DNA of 64,000 nt, taken from Synechococcus sp. WH 7803 (lineage in GTDB: Bacteria; Cyanobacteriota; Cyanobacteriia; PCC-6307; Cyanobiaceae). Positions 46,523 to 55,411 of this stretch are shown piece after piece; the stretch's first letter is position 1, and each line of letters starts with the position of its first letter. Below the pieces are notes generated by a model, which worked only from the letters and a program-made list of their open reading frames with translations, did not search any database and had not been told where the DNA came from. A program made the translations under genes and the position numbers. The stretch is taken from NCBI GenBank assembly GCA_000063505.1, contig CT971583.1:2263918-2327917 (forward strand), read 5' to 3'.

Positions 46523-46713
46523 TCCTTGACCAAGAGGACCCGCCTGTGATTCTGGCGAGCGACTGCGTGACCCTGGATTTGGTAGCGATTGCAACCCAGA
46601 GCCGGCCTTGCGAATGGTGCAATAAGTCAGCGGTCTGCATGAGCGCCGCTTTTTGAATCCTGAGCGCATTCTTTTCGAAGCCGGGGTTTGACTCTTCATC
46701 CCAACCAAACCCC

Positions 46714-48282
46714 ATGCTTGGCGAACTTTGGTCATTTCAGGGGAGATACAGAACACTGCATCTCACCTGGTTTGCCTTCTTTCTTACTTTTGTTGTCTGG
46801 TTCAATCTGGCTCCACTAGCCACCACCGTGAAAGCCGACCTCGGACTCACGGTTGGTCAGATTAGAACCGTAGCCATCTGCAATGTGGCACTCACCATTC
46901 CTGCACGTGTGCTGATCGGCATGCTGCTCGACAAATTTGGTCCCAGGCTCACTTATTCCACCCTTCTGGTGTTTTCGGTGATCCCTTGCCTGATGTTTGC
47001 ATCTGCTCAGGACTTCAATCAGCTGGTGGTTGCTCGCCTGCTGCTGTCGATCGTTGGCGCAGGATTTGTGATCGGCATCCGTATGGTTGCTGAATGGTTT
47101 CCCCCAAAAGAAATTGGCCTGGCTGAAGGCATTTACGGAGGTTGGGGAAACTTCGGATCCGCATTCTCTGCTCTTACCCTGGTTGGTCTTGCCGGTTGGC
47201 TCTCCTTCTCCGGCGGCTTCACATTGCCAACTGGCGATGTGCTGAATTGGCGCGGCGCCATCGCCCTGACAGGGATTATTTCAGCCGTTTATGGTGTGAT
47301 CTATTACTTCAATGTAAGCGATACCCCTCCAGGGAAAGTATATCAACGCCCTGAGAGAACGGCTGGCCTTGAAGTCACAAGCATGCGTGATTTCTGGGGA
47401 CTTCTGGGCATGAACGTGCCTTTCGCGGCCATTCTCTGCGTGTTGTGCTGGAGACTTCAGAAGGTGGGTTTCCTCAATGCATCCACCTATCCCCTCGCCC
47501 TCCTCGCTGTTTTGGTTTGGTTTGTCTTTCAAACCTGGGGAATCATTCGCACCAACAGAGATCTGATTATGGGGACCAAGGTGTACCCCAAAGAGGATCG
47601 TTATGAGTTCAAACAGGTCGCCATCCTTGAGCTGACCTACATCGTTAACTTTGGTTCAGAGCTGGCCGTGGTTTCCATGCTGCCAACGTTCTTCGAAACC
47701 ACATTTGATTTGCCGAAAGCAACGGCCGGAATCCTTGCGTCCTGCTTTGCATTTGTAAACCTGGTGGCCCGTCCGGCCGGAGGTTTGATTTCCGACAAAC
47801 TTGGCAGCCGTAAAAACACCATGGGTTTCCTCACCGCAGGTCTGGGTGTCGGCTATCTGATCATGAGCTTGATCAAGCCCGGAACCTTTACCGGTACCAC
47901 TGGCATTGTGATCGCCGTCTTGATCACCATGCTCGCCTCCTTCTTCGTCCAATCGGGTGAAGGCGCCACCTTCGCGCTGGTGCCTCTGGTCAAGCGTCGC
48001 GTGACCGGACAGGTGGCAGGCCTGGTGGGTGCCTATGGAAACGTGGGCGCAGTGACCTACCTCACCATTTTCAGCCTGCTGCCGCTTTGGATGGGAGGTG
48101 CTGGTGAACCGACCGCGGAAACGATTGCAGCGTCGAACAGTGCCTTCTTCCAGATCCTGGGCATTGCCGGATTGATCGTTGCCTTCTTCTGCTTCTTCTT
48201 CCTGAAGGAACCCAAGGGCTCCTTCGCTGAGTTGCACGAGGGTGAAACCGCCGCTGAGGGCACTCCCTCAATGGCTCGCTAA
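46714..48282 (+). CDS. nrtP: MFS nitrate/nitrite transporter
   Basis: This 522-aa membrane protein with about 12 helices belongs to the NNP family. It has FVVWFNLAPLATTVKADL, NVALTIPARVLIGMLLDKFG, the conserved AEGIYGGWGNFGSAFSALTL (nitrate signature), and the second signature NLVARPAGGLISDKLG. An inserted loop after helix 6 holds VYPKEDRYEFK. This single permease replaces the NrtABCD ABC system in marine strains. A terminator-like hairpin follows before narB. Confidence 0.95.
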   Translation: MLGELWSFQGRYRTLHLTWFAFFLTFVVWFNLAPLATTVKADLGLTVGQIRTVAICNVALTIPARVLIGMLLDKFGPRLTYSTLLVFSVIPCLMFASAQDFNQLVVARLLLSIVGAGFVIGIRMVAEWFPPKEIGLAEGIYGGWGNFGSAFSALTLVGLAGWLSFSGGFTLPTGDVLNWRGAIALTGIISAVYGVIYYFNVSDTPPGKVYQRPERTAGLEVTSMRDFWGLLGMNVPFAAILCVLCWRLQKVGFLNASTYPLALLAVLVWFVFQTWGIIRTNRDLIMGTKVYPKEDRYEFKQVAILELTYIVNFGSELAVVSMLPTFFETTFDLPKATAGILASCFAFVNLVARPAGGLISDKLGSRKNTMGFLTAGLGVGYLIMSLIKPGTFTGTTGIVIAVLITMLASFFVQSGEGATFALVPLVKRRVTGQVAGLVGAYGNVGAVTYLTIFSLLPLWMGGAGEPTAETIAASNSAFFQILGIAGLIVAFFCFFFLKEPKGSFAELHEGETAAEGTPSMAR

Positions 48283-48311
48283 CACCGCAAATCCATCTCC
48301 GGATGGTGACC

Positions 48312-48338
48312 ACCCCCGATGCCTTTGGCATTGGGGGT
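48312..48338 (+). terminator. Rho-independent-type hairpin between nrtP and narB
   Basis: ACCCCCGATGCC (48312-48323) pairs with GGCATTGGGGGT (48327-48338) around a 3-nt loop, with one G-U pair, followed by TTCTC. The stem is strong and the T-run is short (GGTTTCT). It sits 30 nt after the nrtP stop and could reduce read-through into narB. Confidence 0.7.
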
Positions 48339-48362
48339 TTCTCAATTCATTGGAGTGCTGCC

Positions 48363-50591
48363 ATGCCGCCCACCACTGCGTCTGTGCAAAGTCAATGTCC
48401 TTACTGCGGCGTTGGCTGCGGCCTGGACCTGTTGCCTCCAGGCGAAGCTGGAAAAGCGGTGAAGCGCGACGCCGAAGGCAATCCGATGTGGAGTGCCCGC
48501 GGTCATCGCGAGCACCCATCCAGCCACGGACAGGTGTGCATCAAAGGTGCCACTGTTGGGGAGACTCTGGGACAAGGACGCCTCAGCCAGCCCCTGTATC
48601 GAGCAACGCTGACTGATCCGTTTGAAGCCATTAGCTGGAACAGCGCGTTTGACCTGCTCACCGAGCGCATTCAATCCACTCTGGCCAGCAAAGGAGCTGA
48701 TGCCATTGCCATGTATGGCTCTGGCCAGTTTCACACCGAGGATTACTACATCGCTCAGAAGCTGCTGAAGGGAGCTCTTGGCACCAATAATTTCGATGCC
48801 AATTCGCGGCTGTGCATGAGCTCAGCCGTCGCCGGCTACACCCGCAGCCTCGGCTCCGACGGCCCACCCTGCTGTTACGAGGATCTCGATCACTGCTCGG
48901 TGGTCATCTTGATCGGCACCAACACCGCCGAATGCCATCCGGTGCTCTTTCAACGACTGTTGAAACGCAAAAAGCGTGATCCCAACGGACTCACCATCGT
49001 GGTAGTCGATCCCCGCAGCACGGACACAGCCAAGATCGCCGATTACCACCTCGCGCTTGCCCCTGGCACCGACCTCGCACTGCTGCATGGCCTGGCGCGC
49101 CTGATCATTCAGGACAACGGCTTCGACAGTGACTTCATCGATACCGCCACCGAGGGCTTCGCAGGGTTCACCCAAACGATCAAGACCTGGACACCGGGAA
49201 AAACCAGCAAGTTCTGCGGCATCGCCGAGAAAGACCTGCGCGCCGTGGCCAGGCTTTGGAGCCGCAAAGAAAGGATTTTGAGCCTTTGGTCGATGGGCGT
49301 GAACCAACGGCGCGAAGGAACTGCCGTGGTGGGGGGGCTGATCAACCTTCACTTGCTCACCGGAGAAATCGGCAAGGCCGGCGCAGGTCCCTTCTCACTC
49401 ACAGGTCAACCGAATGCCATGGGTGGGCGCGAAGCCGGAGGACTCGCCCATCTGCTTCCCGGCTACCGGTTGGTCACCAATGCGGACCACCGCCATGCGG
49501 TTGAGAAAGCCTGGGGGTTTGCCCCTGGATCAATCGCTGCCCACCCAGGACTGGATGCATGGAAGCAAGTGGAAGCGATGGAACGGGGTGAACTCGATCT
49601 CTGGTGGGTGGCTGCAACGAACCCCCTGGTGAGCATGCCGGATCTCGAACGCGTCAAAGCCGCGATGCAACGTTGCAAGCTCGTGGTGGTGAGCGAAGCC
49701 TATGCGGATACCGAAACGTCGCATTACGCCCATCTGCTTCTGCCTGCAGCGCAGTGGAGTGAAAAAAACGGGGCGATGACCAACTCAGAACGGCGGGTCA
49801 CCTTCTGCCCGGCATTCAGGCCCCGCCATGGCGATAGCCGGCCGGACTGGGACGTGTTTGCAGAACTAGGACGACGCCTCGGGTTTGTTGATCAGTTTTC
49901 CTACAACTCATCTGCGGAGGTGTATGAGGAGTTCACCGCGATCACGGCAGCCCGCGTCTGCGACATGTCAGGCCTCAGTCACGCTCTGCTCCAGGAACAT
50001 GGCCCGCAGCAATGGCCCTATCCCAAAGGCGAAGGCCCAACCACAACCTCCAAACGTCTCTACGAAGACAAACGATTCCCAACACCCAGTGGTCGGGCCA
50101 AATTTCAACAGGACAAACCCCTGGGTCTGGCGGAACCCCCCTGCGAGATGTACCCGCTGGTGCTCACAGTGGGTCGCTATCTCGGTCAGTGGCACACGAT
50201 GACGCGCACAGGCAAAGTCCCACGCCTGAACGCCATGCATCCCGAGCCCAGCCTTGAAATGCATCCCAACGATGCCAAACGCTTTGGTCTGGACGACAAG
50301 GGCTTGGCAGCCATTACATCCCGTCGGGGCACATTGACCGCGCGGGTGTGCATATCCGAGCGCATCCGCATCGGATCGGTGTTCCTACCGATGCATTGGG
50401 GCTTCACCCAGGCCGAAGCCTGCGAAGCCAATGCCCTCATGCACGATCAGGCCTGTCCGATCTCCAAACAACCCGAACTGAAAGCCTCAGCAGTGATGGT
50501 GGCTCCGGCAGTGTCGGTTGTGAAACCGTCGGAACAAGACACCGGCATTCTGGACAACCTGCGGCGGCTGCTCACCCCAGCACTTCGCTGA
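48363..50591 (+). CDS. narB: Ferredoxin-nitrate reductase
   Basis: This 742-aa cytoplasmic molybdopterin enzyme reduces nitrate to nitrite with ferredoxin. The N-terminal [4Fe-4S] motif is CPYCGVGC followed by a distant Cys in GQVCIKG. Mo-bis-MGD domains follow (LCMSSAVAGYTRS, VVVDPRSTDTAKIADYH, GQPNAMGGREAGG), and the C-terminal domain has LTVGRYLGQWHTMTRTGKVP. The start MPPTTASVQSQ at 48363 is chosen because the longer frame from 48303 runs through the hairpin. It overlaps narM by 20 nt, convergently. Confidence 0.97.
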   Translation: MPPTTASVQSQCPYCGVGCGLDLLPPGEAGKAVKRDAEGNPMWSARGHREHPSSHGQVCIKGATVGETLGQGRLSQPLYRATLTDPFEAISWNSAFDLLTERIQSTLASKGADAIAMYGSGQFHTEDYYIAQKLLKGALGTNNFDANSRLCMSSAVAGYTRSLGSDGPPCCYEDLDHCSVVILIGTNTAECHPVLFQRLLKRKKRDPNGLTIVVVDPRSTDTAKIADYHLALAPGTDLALLHGLARLIIQDNGFDSDFIDTATEGFAGFTQTIKTWTPGKTSKFCGIAEKDLRAVARLWSRKERILSLWSMGVNQRREGTAVVGGLINLHLLTGEIGKAGAGPFSLTGQPNAMGGREAGGLAHLLPGYRLVTNADHRHAVEKAWGFAPGSIAAHPGLDAWKQVEAMERGELDLWWVAATNPLVSMPDLERVKAAMQRCKLVVVSEAYADTETSHYAHLLLPAAQWSEKNGAMTNSERRVTFCPAFRPRHGDSRPDWDVFAELGRRLGFVDQFSYNSSAEVYEEFTAITAARVCDMSGLSHALLQEHGPQQWPYPKGEGPTTTSKRLYEDKRFPTPSGRAKFQQDKPLGLAEPPCEMYPLVLTVGRYLGQWHTMTRTGKVPRLNAMHPEPSLEMHPNDAKRFGLDDKGLAAITSRRGTLTARVCISERIRIGSVFLPMHWGFTQAEACEANALMHDQACPISKQPELKASAVMVAPAVSVVKPSEQDTGILDNLRRLLTPALR

Positions 50592-51039
50592 ATGCGGCGT
50601 CCAAGTTGTGGTGATCATGGCCTGGGCGCGCCAACTTGCAGAGCGCAAAACGGTCCAATTCGCAGAGATTTCTCCAGCGATGCAGTGAAAGGTCAACCTG
50701 GCGCGTCTTCGCAGCCTCCAGGAGAGACTCAGGCAGAGCGTCGGAGTGCTGCCAGGGTTCCTGCGTGCAGGGCGGGAGATCCTTCACCACGCCATCAGCC
50801 ATGGCAGCCGTGCAGATGCGCAGGTGATCGCGCATGCGCGTCAGTTCTTCAGCCCCATCGCCCCAATCCACCAACATCTGGCGTTGCTCCTGAGACATCG
50901 CAAGCCAATGGCTGAGCTTGAGCTTGACGCCTGCCAGATCAAGTTTGCGGCGAACACACAGGGGAATGCAGCGCCAGGAGCCGATGAAATCCTGTTCAAA
51001 GGCATAACAATGCCGCGACTGATCAAGTTGCCGGCGCAT
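50572..51039 (-). CDS. narM: Nitrate reductase-associated protein NarM
   Basis: This 155-aa protein matches the cyanobacterial nitrate reductase-associated family: FEQDFIGSWRCIPLCVRRKLDLAG, LKLSHWLAMSQEQRQ and LARPGHDHHNLDAAFSEVL. In other cyanobacteria NarM is needed for active NarB. The start MRRQLDQSRH at 51039 excludes a Lys-rich upstream stretch. It is convergent with narB. Confidence 0.9.
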   Translation of the reverse strand: MRRQLDQSRHCYAFEQDFIGSWRCIPLCVRRKLDLAGVKLKLSHWLAMSQEQRQMLVDWGDGAEELTRMRDHLRICTAAMADGVVKDLPPCTQEPWQHSDALPESLLEAAKTRQVDLSLHRWRNLCELDRFALCKLARPGHDHHNLDAAFSEVLG

Positions 51040-51145
51040 TGGTATCGGGAACGACCGTTTTTTCTTCTTTAGCTCAAAACAGTGACATCCACGACGAACC
51101 GTTGGCTCGGAACCATCGAAAGTCGTGCACAGCTCGATCACTCAG

Positions 51146-51307
51146 ATGCGTTTCGCCCTCTCCCTTGGACTGTTGTTCGGCTCTGCCCATGGTTGGCTCG
51201 CATCTGAAGGGCTGGCCTCAGGTCTGTTTGTGATCAATCAGGAAACTGGAACAACTCTGAAAACTTTCAGCGCATTCGGTAACGGTTTAGACAGCAGTTA
51301 TCCATGA
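51146..51307 (+). CDS. Small protein with signal-like N-terminus (53 aa)
   Basis: This short frame starts MRFALSLGLLFGSAHGWLAS, a hydrophobic leader, then a small polar part (GLFVINQETGTTLKTFSAFG). It lies between narM and the next small gene and is divergent from narM. The leader is plausible for export, but with no recognisable family or clear ribosome-binding site the gene is uncertain. Confidence 0.4.
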   Translation: MRFALSLGLLFGSAHGWLASEGLASGLFVINQETGTTLKTFSAFGNGLDSSYP

Positions 51308-51333
51308 TGGACTAACTCCCATCAACTCGAAGG

Positions 51334-51558
51334 ATGACATTCAGCACCTCTTCCAGCCAAGTCACGCGCAGCCCGATCACCGTCGCCGCTGGATTTATCG
51401 GAGCCTTCATCGTTGCGACCCTTGCTGTTCAGCTGGTTCGCAGCCAAACCTCAGCAGCCAGCCCTTCCGTGAACGCCGGCCAAGCGAGCGCTGTTGAGCC
51501 TGTCATCGCATCTCAGGCCGCCATGTGGTCCGTTCTGGGCACGAGCGAGGCCAACTGA
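51334..51558 (+). CDS. Small single-helix membrane protein (74 aa)
   Basis: This protein has one transmembrane helix ([19 protein letters not shown]) after a Ser/Thr-rich N-terminus, then an Ala/Ser-rich tail ([17 protein letters not shown]). It lies 20 nt upstream of moaC and is likely co-transcribed with it. The function is unknown, but the location inside the nitrate/molybdenum-cofactor cluster is notable. Confidence 0.55.
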   Translation: MTFSTSSSQVTRSPITVAAGFIGAFIVATLAVQLVRSQTSAASPSVNAGQASAVEPVIASQAAMWSVLGTSEAN

Positions 51559-51578
51559 TCCCAGCCGATTCAGTCTGC

Positions 51579-52055
51579 ATGTCTGAACAACTCACGCACC
51601 TCACCAGCAACGGTGAAGTGCACATGGTGGATGTCGGCGCGAAAGCCGTCACCAAGCGCACGGCAACAGCCTCAGGTGAGTTGTTGATGCAGGCCGCAAC
51701 GTTGGACTTGGTGTTGAGCGGAAGCAGCCCCAAAGGGGATGTTTTTGCCGTTGCCCGCATCGCTGGGATTCAGGGAGCCAAGAAAACAGCTGAGTTGATT
51801 CCTCTCTGTCATCCGCTTCCGCTCAGTGGACTGACGGTGGAGATCAAACCTGAGCAGGCATTACCGGGTCTGCGTGTCGAGGCCACCTGCAGCACCACCG
51901 GGCAGACCGGTGTGGAAATGGAGGCCATCACAGCCGTGTCAACGGCGCTGATCACCCTCTACGACATGTTGAAGTCGGTGGATCCAGGCATGTCGATCCG
52001 GCAGATTCAGCTGCTCGAAAAAGACGGGGGTCGCCATGGCCACTGGAAACGCTGA
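51579..52055 (+). CDS. moaC: Cyclic pyranopterin monophosphate synthase
   Basis: This 158-aa enzyme completes the first step of molybdopterin synthesis with MoaA. It has [33 protein letters not shown] and the C-terminal [24 protein letters not shown]. The start ATG 51579 ([10 protein letters not shown]) is used; a longer frame from 51525 has no support. It overlaps moeA by 20 nt. Confidence 0.95.
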   Translation: MSEQLTHLTSNGEVHMVDVGAKAVTKRTATASGELLMQAATLDLVLSGSSPKGDVFAVARIAGIQGAKKTAELIPLCHPLPLSGLTVEIKPEQALPGLRVEATCSTTGQTGVEMEAITAVSTALITLYDMLKSVDPGMSIRQIQLLEKDGGRHGHWKR

Positions 52056-53307
52056 GCCCTATGGCCGCGAGGGCCTTGCGCTCGACGAAGCACGTCAACG
52101 AATCCTCGATGCGCTGAAGGCCAGACCAACCCGGTTGACCACGGTCACGCCAGAGCTGATGCCGCTTCGAGACGCTCTGGGCCGCGTGCTTGCCGACGCC
52201 GTCAAGGCTCCAGCCGATGTGCCTGGGTTTCGCGCGTCGATCATGGACGGGTACGCCTTGGGCCAAGACTGTCAACCCAATGCCGGAGACAGTTGGACGC
52301 TTGTTGGGCGCTCGGCGCCTGCTGATCCCTACCAACAAACGCTGCATCGCGGTGAAGCGATCCGGATCCTCACGGGGGCGCCGCTTCCGCAAGGAGCTGC
52401 CTGGGTTCTGCCCCAGGAATTGATTGCCAATCAGAACGGCACCATCCGCCTGGTCAAAGACGCATCCTCCAACCCGTGGATCAGACCCACCGACGAGGAA
52501 TGCAGCCAGGGTTCCCTGCTCCTCGCCTCTGGCGATCGCCTCGGTGTGGCCGACATTGGACGTGCCTCGAGTTGTGGCATCTCCCATGTGAAGGTGCAGC
52601 GAAGGCCTCGAATCGGCCTTCTGGTCACAGGCGATGAGCTGGTTTCACCCGGGGAAGAACGCAGCAACGGCGCCATCTGGGAGAGCAACAGCACGCTGAT
52701 CCGAGGCATGCTTGAACGTCTTGGCTACCCAGCCGTGGACTGCCGGCTGGTCGCCGATGAATGCCAACTGCTCAAACAAGCCATCCTGGATCTGGCCGCG
52801 AGCTGCGACGTGATCGTGAGCACCGGTGGCGTGTCGGCAGGCGATAGCGACTGGATCCGACCGCTGATGCAGGACCTGGGCCAGGTGGAGTTCTGGAAAC
52901 TCTTTCTGAAGCCAGGGCGCCCGTTCGCCTTCGGCTGGTTCGGCGATGCGGTGCCTTTTTTCGGGTTGCCGGGTAACCCTGTCGCAGCAACCGTCACCGC
53001 ACTTCAGCTGCTCTGGCCAGCCCTGCAAATCCTTGAAGGTCAATCGAGTCCTGAACTGTTGCCCAGAATGCCCGTGCGCTTGGCAACGCCCTACCGGCGC
53101 AAACCCGGACGACCGGAACTGGCACGGGCATCGCTGGACTGCAGCCCAGACGGACAACTGCTCGCGCGCATCGATGGGTCCCAAGCCTCTTCGCGCATCG
53201 GATCGCTTCAGAACGCGGATTTGCTTGTGGAAATTCCCGCGGACTCGGGCCCCTTAGACATCGGTCAACAGGTCTGGGCCCAACTGCTCCGACGACGCAT
53301 TCTTTAA
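52036..53307 (+). CDS. moeA: Molybdopterin molybdenumtransferase
   Basis: This 423-aa enzyme inserts molybdate into adenylylated molybdopterin. It has [43 protein letters not shown], and [13 protein letters not shown], then [13 protein letters not shown]. The start ATG 52036 lies 20 nt inside moaC. The domain order I-IV is complete. Confidence 0.95.
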   Translation: MATGNAEPYGREGLALDEARQRILDALKARPTRLTTVTPELMPLRDALGRVLADAVKAPADVPGFRASIMDGYALGQDCQPNAGDSWTLVGRSAPADPYQQTLHRGEAIRILTGAPLPQGAAWVLPQELIANQNGTIRLVKDASSNPWIRPTDEECSQGSLLLASGDRLGVADIGRASSCGISHVKVQRRPRIGLLVTGDELVSPGEERSNGAIWESNSTLIRGMLERLGYPAVDCRLVADECQLLKQAILDLAASCDVIVSTGGVSAGDSDWIRPLMQDLGQVEFWKLFLKPGRPFAFGWFGDAVPFFGLPGNPVAATVTALQLLWPALQILEGQSSPELLPRMPVRLATPYRRKPGRPELARASLDCSPDGQLLARIDGSQASSRIGSLQNADLLVEIPADSGPLDIGQQVWAQLLRRRIL

Positions 53308-53320
53308 CGCGTCTAGGGAT

Positions 53321-53773
53321 TCAGAGCGGAGTATTGGCGCCAAGCCACGTGCCAACCCCACCACTCCACTCCCGTTTCCAAAACGGTGCCTCGTGTTTCA
53401 ACAACTCGAGCAAGTCAGAGCAGCAGCGTTGCACCGGTCCGCGGCGATCGCCACTGACAGCCACCAACACGATCAGATCGCCTGGGGACAGTCGGCCGAC
53501 ACGATGCAACACCAAGGCGGACTGGACGCCGTGGTCGCTCAGTTGTTGTTGGGTGAAACTCAGCAACAGGCGCTCACACAAGCCTGGGTAGTGGCTGAGT
53601 TCCAGGGCTTCGAGTGGAGCACCATCCATGGTTTCAGGCCGCACATGCCCCATGAACACAGCCGTGGCCGCAGCAGCTGAGCCTGCGCGTTGAAGCCAAC
53701 GATCCAGCTGATCCGTTGCTGAAAAGGGTTGGGAATGAATCGCAACCTGCACGGCATCGTGTGCGCTTGTCAT
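53321..53773 (-). CDS. moaE: Molybdopterin synthase catalytic subunit
   Basis: This 150-aa subunit adds sulfur to the pterin with MoaD. It has AATAVFMGHVRPETM, LELSHYPGLCERLL, VQSALVLHRVGRLSPGD and the C-terminal FWKREWSGGVGTWLGANT. The start ATG 53773 (MTSAHDAVQ) sits just after the moaD stop at 53778, with a 4-nt gap. A longer frame to 53824 would overlap moaD. Confidence 0.93.
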   Translation of the reverse strand: MTSAHDAVQVAIHSQPFSATDQLDRWLQRAGSAAAATAVFMGHVRPETMDGAPLEALELSHYPGLCERLLLSFTQQQLSDHGVQSALVLHRVGRLSPGDLIVLVAVSGDRRGPVQRCCSDLLELLKHEAPFWKREWSGGVGTWLGANTPL

Positions 53774-53777
53774 CCCT

Positions 53778-54041
53778 TCAGCCTCCCGTGAAAGGAGGAA
53801 GAAACGCCAGCTCGTCTCCATCATTCAATGGATGATCCGCAGCGACAAAACTCTGATTGACGGCGACACGGACCCCACCGGGCCAGGCACCGAGATCAAG
53901 CAACTGCCAGATGGCCTGCGGCGTGCACAGCGTGTGCGCTGAAAGGGTGAAAGGTCGGCTCGACCAACCGGCGCGATCACGCAGAGACGCGAAGAGAAGC
54001 ACCTGCACCGTGCACGCTGCGCTCAATCGCGTCTCACCCAT
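53778..54041 (-). CDS. moaD: Molybdopterin synthase sulfur carrier subunit
   Basis: This 87-aa ubiquitin-like protein carries the thiocarboxylate at its C-terminal GlyGly (LPPFTGG). The inner part has VQVLLFASLRDRAG and VAVNQSFVAADHPLNDGDELAFL. Its start at 54041 may be slightly early, since typical MoaD begins near VQVLLF. The activating enzyme MoeB is not in the window. Confidence 0.9.
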   Translation of the reverse strand: MGETRLSAACTVQVLLFASLRDRAGWSSRPFTLSAHTLCTPQAIWQLLDLGAWPGGVRVAVNQSFVAADHPLNDGDELAFLPPFTGG

Positions 54042-54104
54042 GACCCCAACTGTTCACCGTCAAGGTTCTAGCGTTTACTGCGTTCCATACCCCGCAGAAT
54101 CCGC

Positions 54105-54617
54105 GTGCTGTCCATCGCCCTGTTGACGATCTCAGACAGCCGGACGCTCACATCGGATCCAAGCGGAGATCGACTGCAAGAACGGCTGGTCAATGCAGGC
54201 CATCAACTGGGTTGCCGGGACCTTTGTGCCGACGACCGTTATCAAGTCAGAGCAACGGTGAGCCAGTGGATCGCCGATCCAACCGTGGATGTGGTGATCA
54301 CCTCCGGTGGCACAGGACTCACGGGACGGGATGGGAGCCCGGAAGCGATCAGCCCACTTCTCGACAAACACATGGAAGGCTTTGGCGAACTCTTCCGTGT
54401 GCTCTCGTTTGAAACCATTGGAACCAGCACACTCCAGAGCCGCTGCCTGGCTGGCGTCGCTAACGGAACCTTTGTGTTCGTGTTGCCCGGATCCCTTGAT
54501 GCTGTCACCACAGCCTGGGACCGATTGATCGCAGCGCAGCTCGATGAACAGACCCGACCCTGCAACCTGGCGCAAATTCGGGAACGCCTCAAAGAATCTG
54601 CCGACCATCCAGCCTGA
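54105..54617 (+). CDS. moaB: Molybdopterin-binding protein MoaB
   Basis: This 170-aa MogA/MoaB-type protein adenylylates molybdopterin before molybdenum insertion. It has ALLTISDSRTLTSDPSGDRLQERL, VVITSGGTGLTGRDGSPEAI and FVLPGSLDAVTTAWDRLI. The start is uncertain: GTG 54105 is the only canonical codon, but the frame is open upstream to 54071 and RSIPRRIR before it looks like a normal N-terminus. It is divergent from moaD. Confidence 0.9.
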   Translation: MLSIALLTISDSRTLTSDPSGDRLQERLVNAGHQLGCRDLCADDRYQVRATVSQWIADPTVDVVITSGGTGLTGRDGSPEAISPLLDKHMEGFGELFRVLSFETIGTSTLQSRCLAGVANGTFVFVLPGSLDAVTTAWDRLIAAQLDEQTRPCNLAQIRERLKESADHPA

Positions 54618-54622
54618 TCCCC

Positions 54623-55411
54623 CTAGAAGGGAATGGGCATGGTGACGGCCGCCGGCTCAGGTGCACAGGCGCTGATCTGCTCCTTCACCACATCGCCAAC
54701 CACCACGATGGACGGGGATGCGAACTGTTCCTGACGCGCCCGTTCAGCAATGGTCGAGAGCACGGCCTGCAGACAACGCTGCCCGGCCACGGTTCCCTGC
54801 TGGATCACGGCCACGGGGGTCTCGGGGCTGAGGCCTCCAGCCATCAGCTCATCAGCGATGCGCGGCAGGTTGTGAAGCCCCATGTAGATCACCAGGCCAT
54901 CGCTCGCAGACGCCAGGGAACGCCAGTTCACCGATGGTCGGCGCTTATCGATCTCCTCGTGGCCTGTCACGAACGTGACCGAAGACCCGGCGCGCCGATG
55001 GGTGACGGGGATTCCCGCATAGGCCGGTGCTGCAATCCCAGCAGTCACCCCCGGCACCACTTCCACCTGCACACCATGTTTCACGAGATGCGCTGCTTCC
55101 TCACCCCCCCGACCAAAAAGGAACGGATCACCACCTTTGAGGCGAACAACACAGGCGTGACGTGCCGACAGCTCCACAAGCACAGCATTCGTGCTCGGCT
55201 GCGGGACGGAATGGTGCCCCCTGCGCTTGCCAACGAAGTGACGTTCACAGTGCTCTGGCACAAGATCCAGAACCTCCCGAGGCACGAGCGAGTCGTACAC
55301 CAGCGCATCACACGTTTGGAGCAGACGGTGCGCCTTCACGGTGAGCAGTTCAGGGTCTCCTGGACCAGCACCGACGAGATAGACAGTTCCAGAACGGTTT
55401 GAAGCGGTCAC
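54623..55411 (-). CDS. cobA: Uroporphyrinogen-III C-methyltransferase
   Basis: This 262-aa SAM-dependent enzyme makes precorrin-2, the precursor of siroheme and cobalamin. It has YLVGAGPGDPELLTVKAH, LVYDSLVP, VVRLKGGDPFLFGRGGEEA and VTHRRAGSSVTFVTGHE. Next to nirA and cbiX it probably supplies siroheme for nitrite reductase. It overlaps cbiX by 4 nt (GTGA). Confidence 0.93.
   Translation of the reverse strand: MTASNRSGTVYLVGAGPGDPELLTVKAHRLLQTCDALVYDSLVPREVLDLVPEHCERHFVGKRRGHHSVPQPSTNAVLVELSARHACVVRLKGGDPFLFGRGGEEAAHLVKHGVQVEVVPGVTAGIAAPAYAGIPVTHRRAGSSVTFVTGHEEIDKRRPSVNWRSLASASDGLVIYMGLHNLPRIADELMAGGLSPETPVAVIQQGTVAGQRCLQAVLSTIAERARQEQFASPSIVVVGDVVKEQISACAPEPAAVTMPIPF

Noticed and set aside
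46478-46756. 92-codon minus-strand frame between mobA and nrtP
   Set aside because: It covers the promoter region with the NtcA box and reads through the nrtP start; composition is not protein-like.
48303-48362. Upstream extension of narB
   Set aside because: It would translate through the nrtP-narB hairpin and adds residues not expected before the first iron-sulfur motif.
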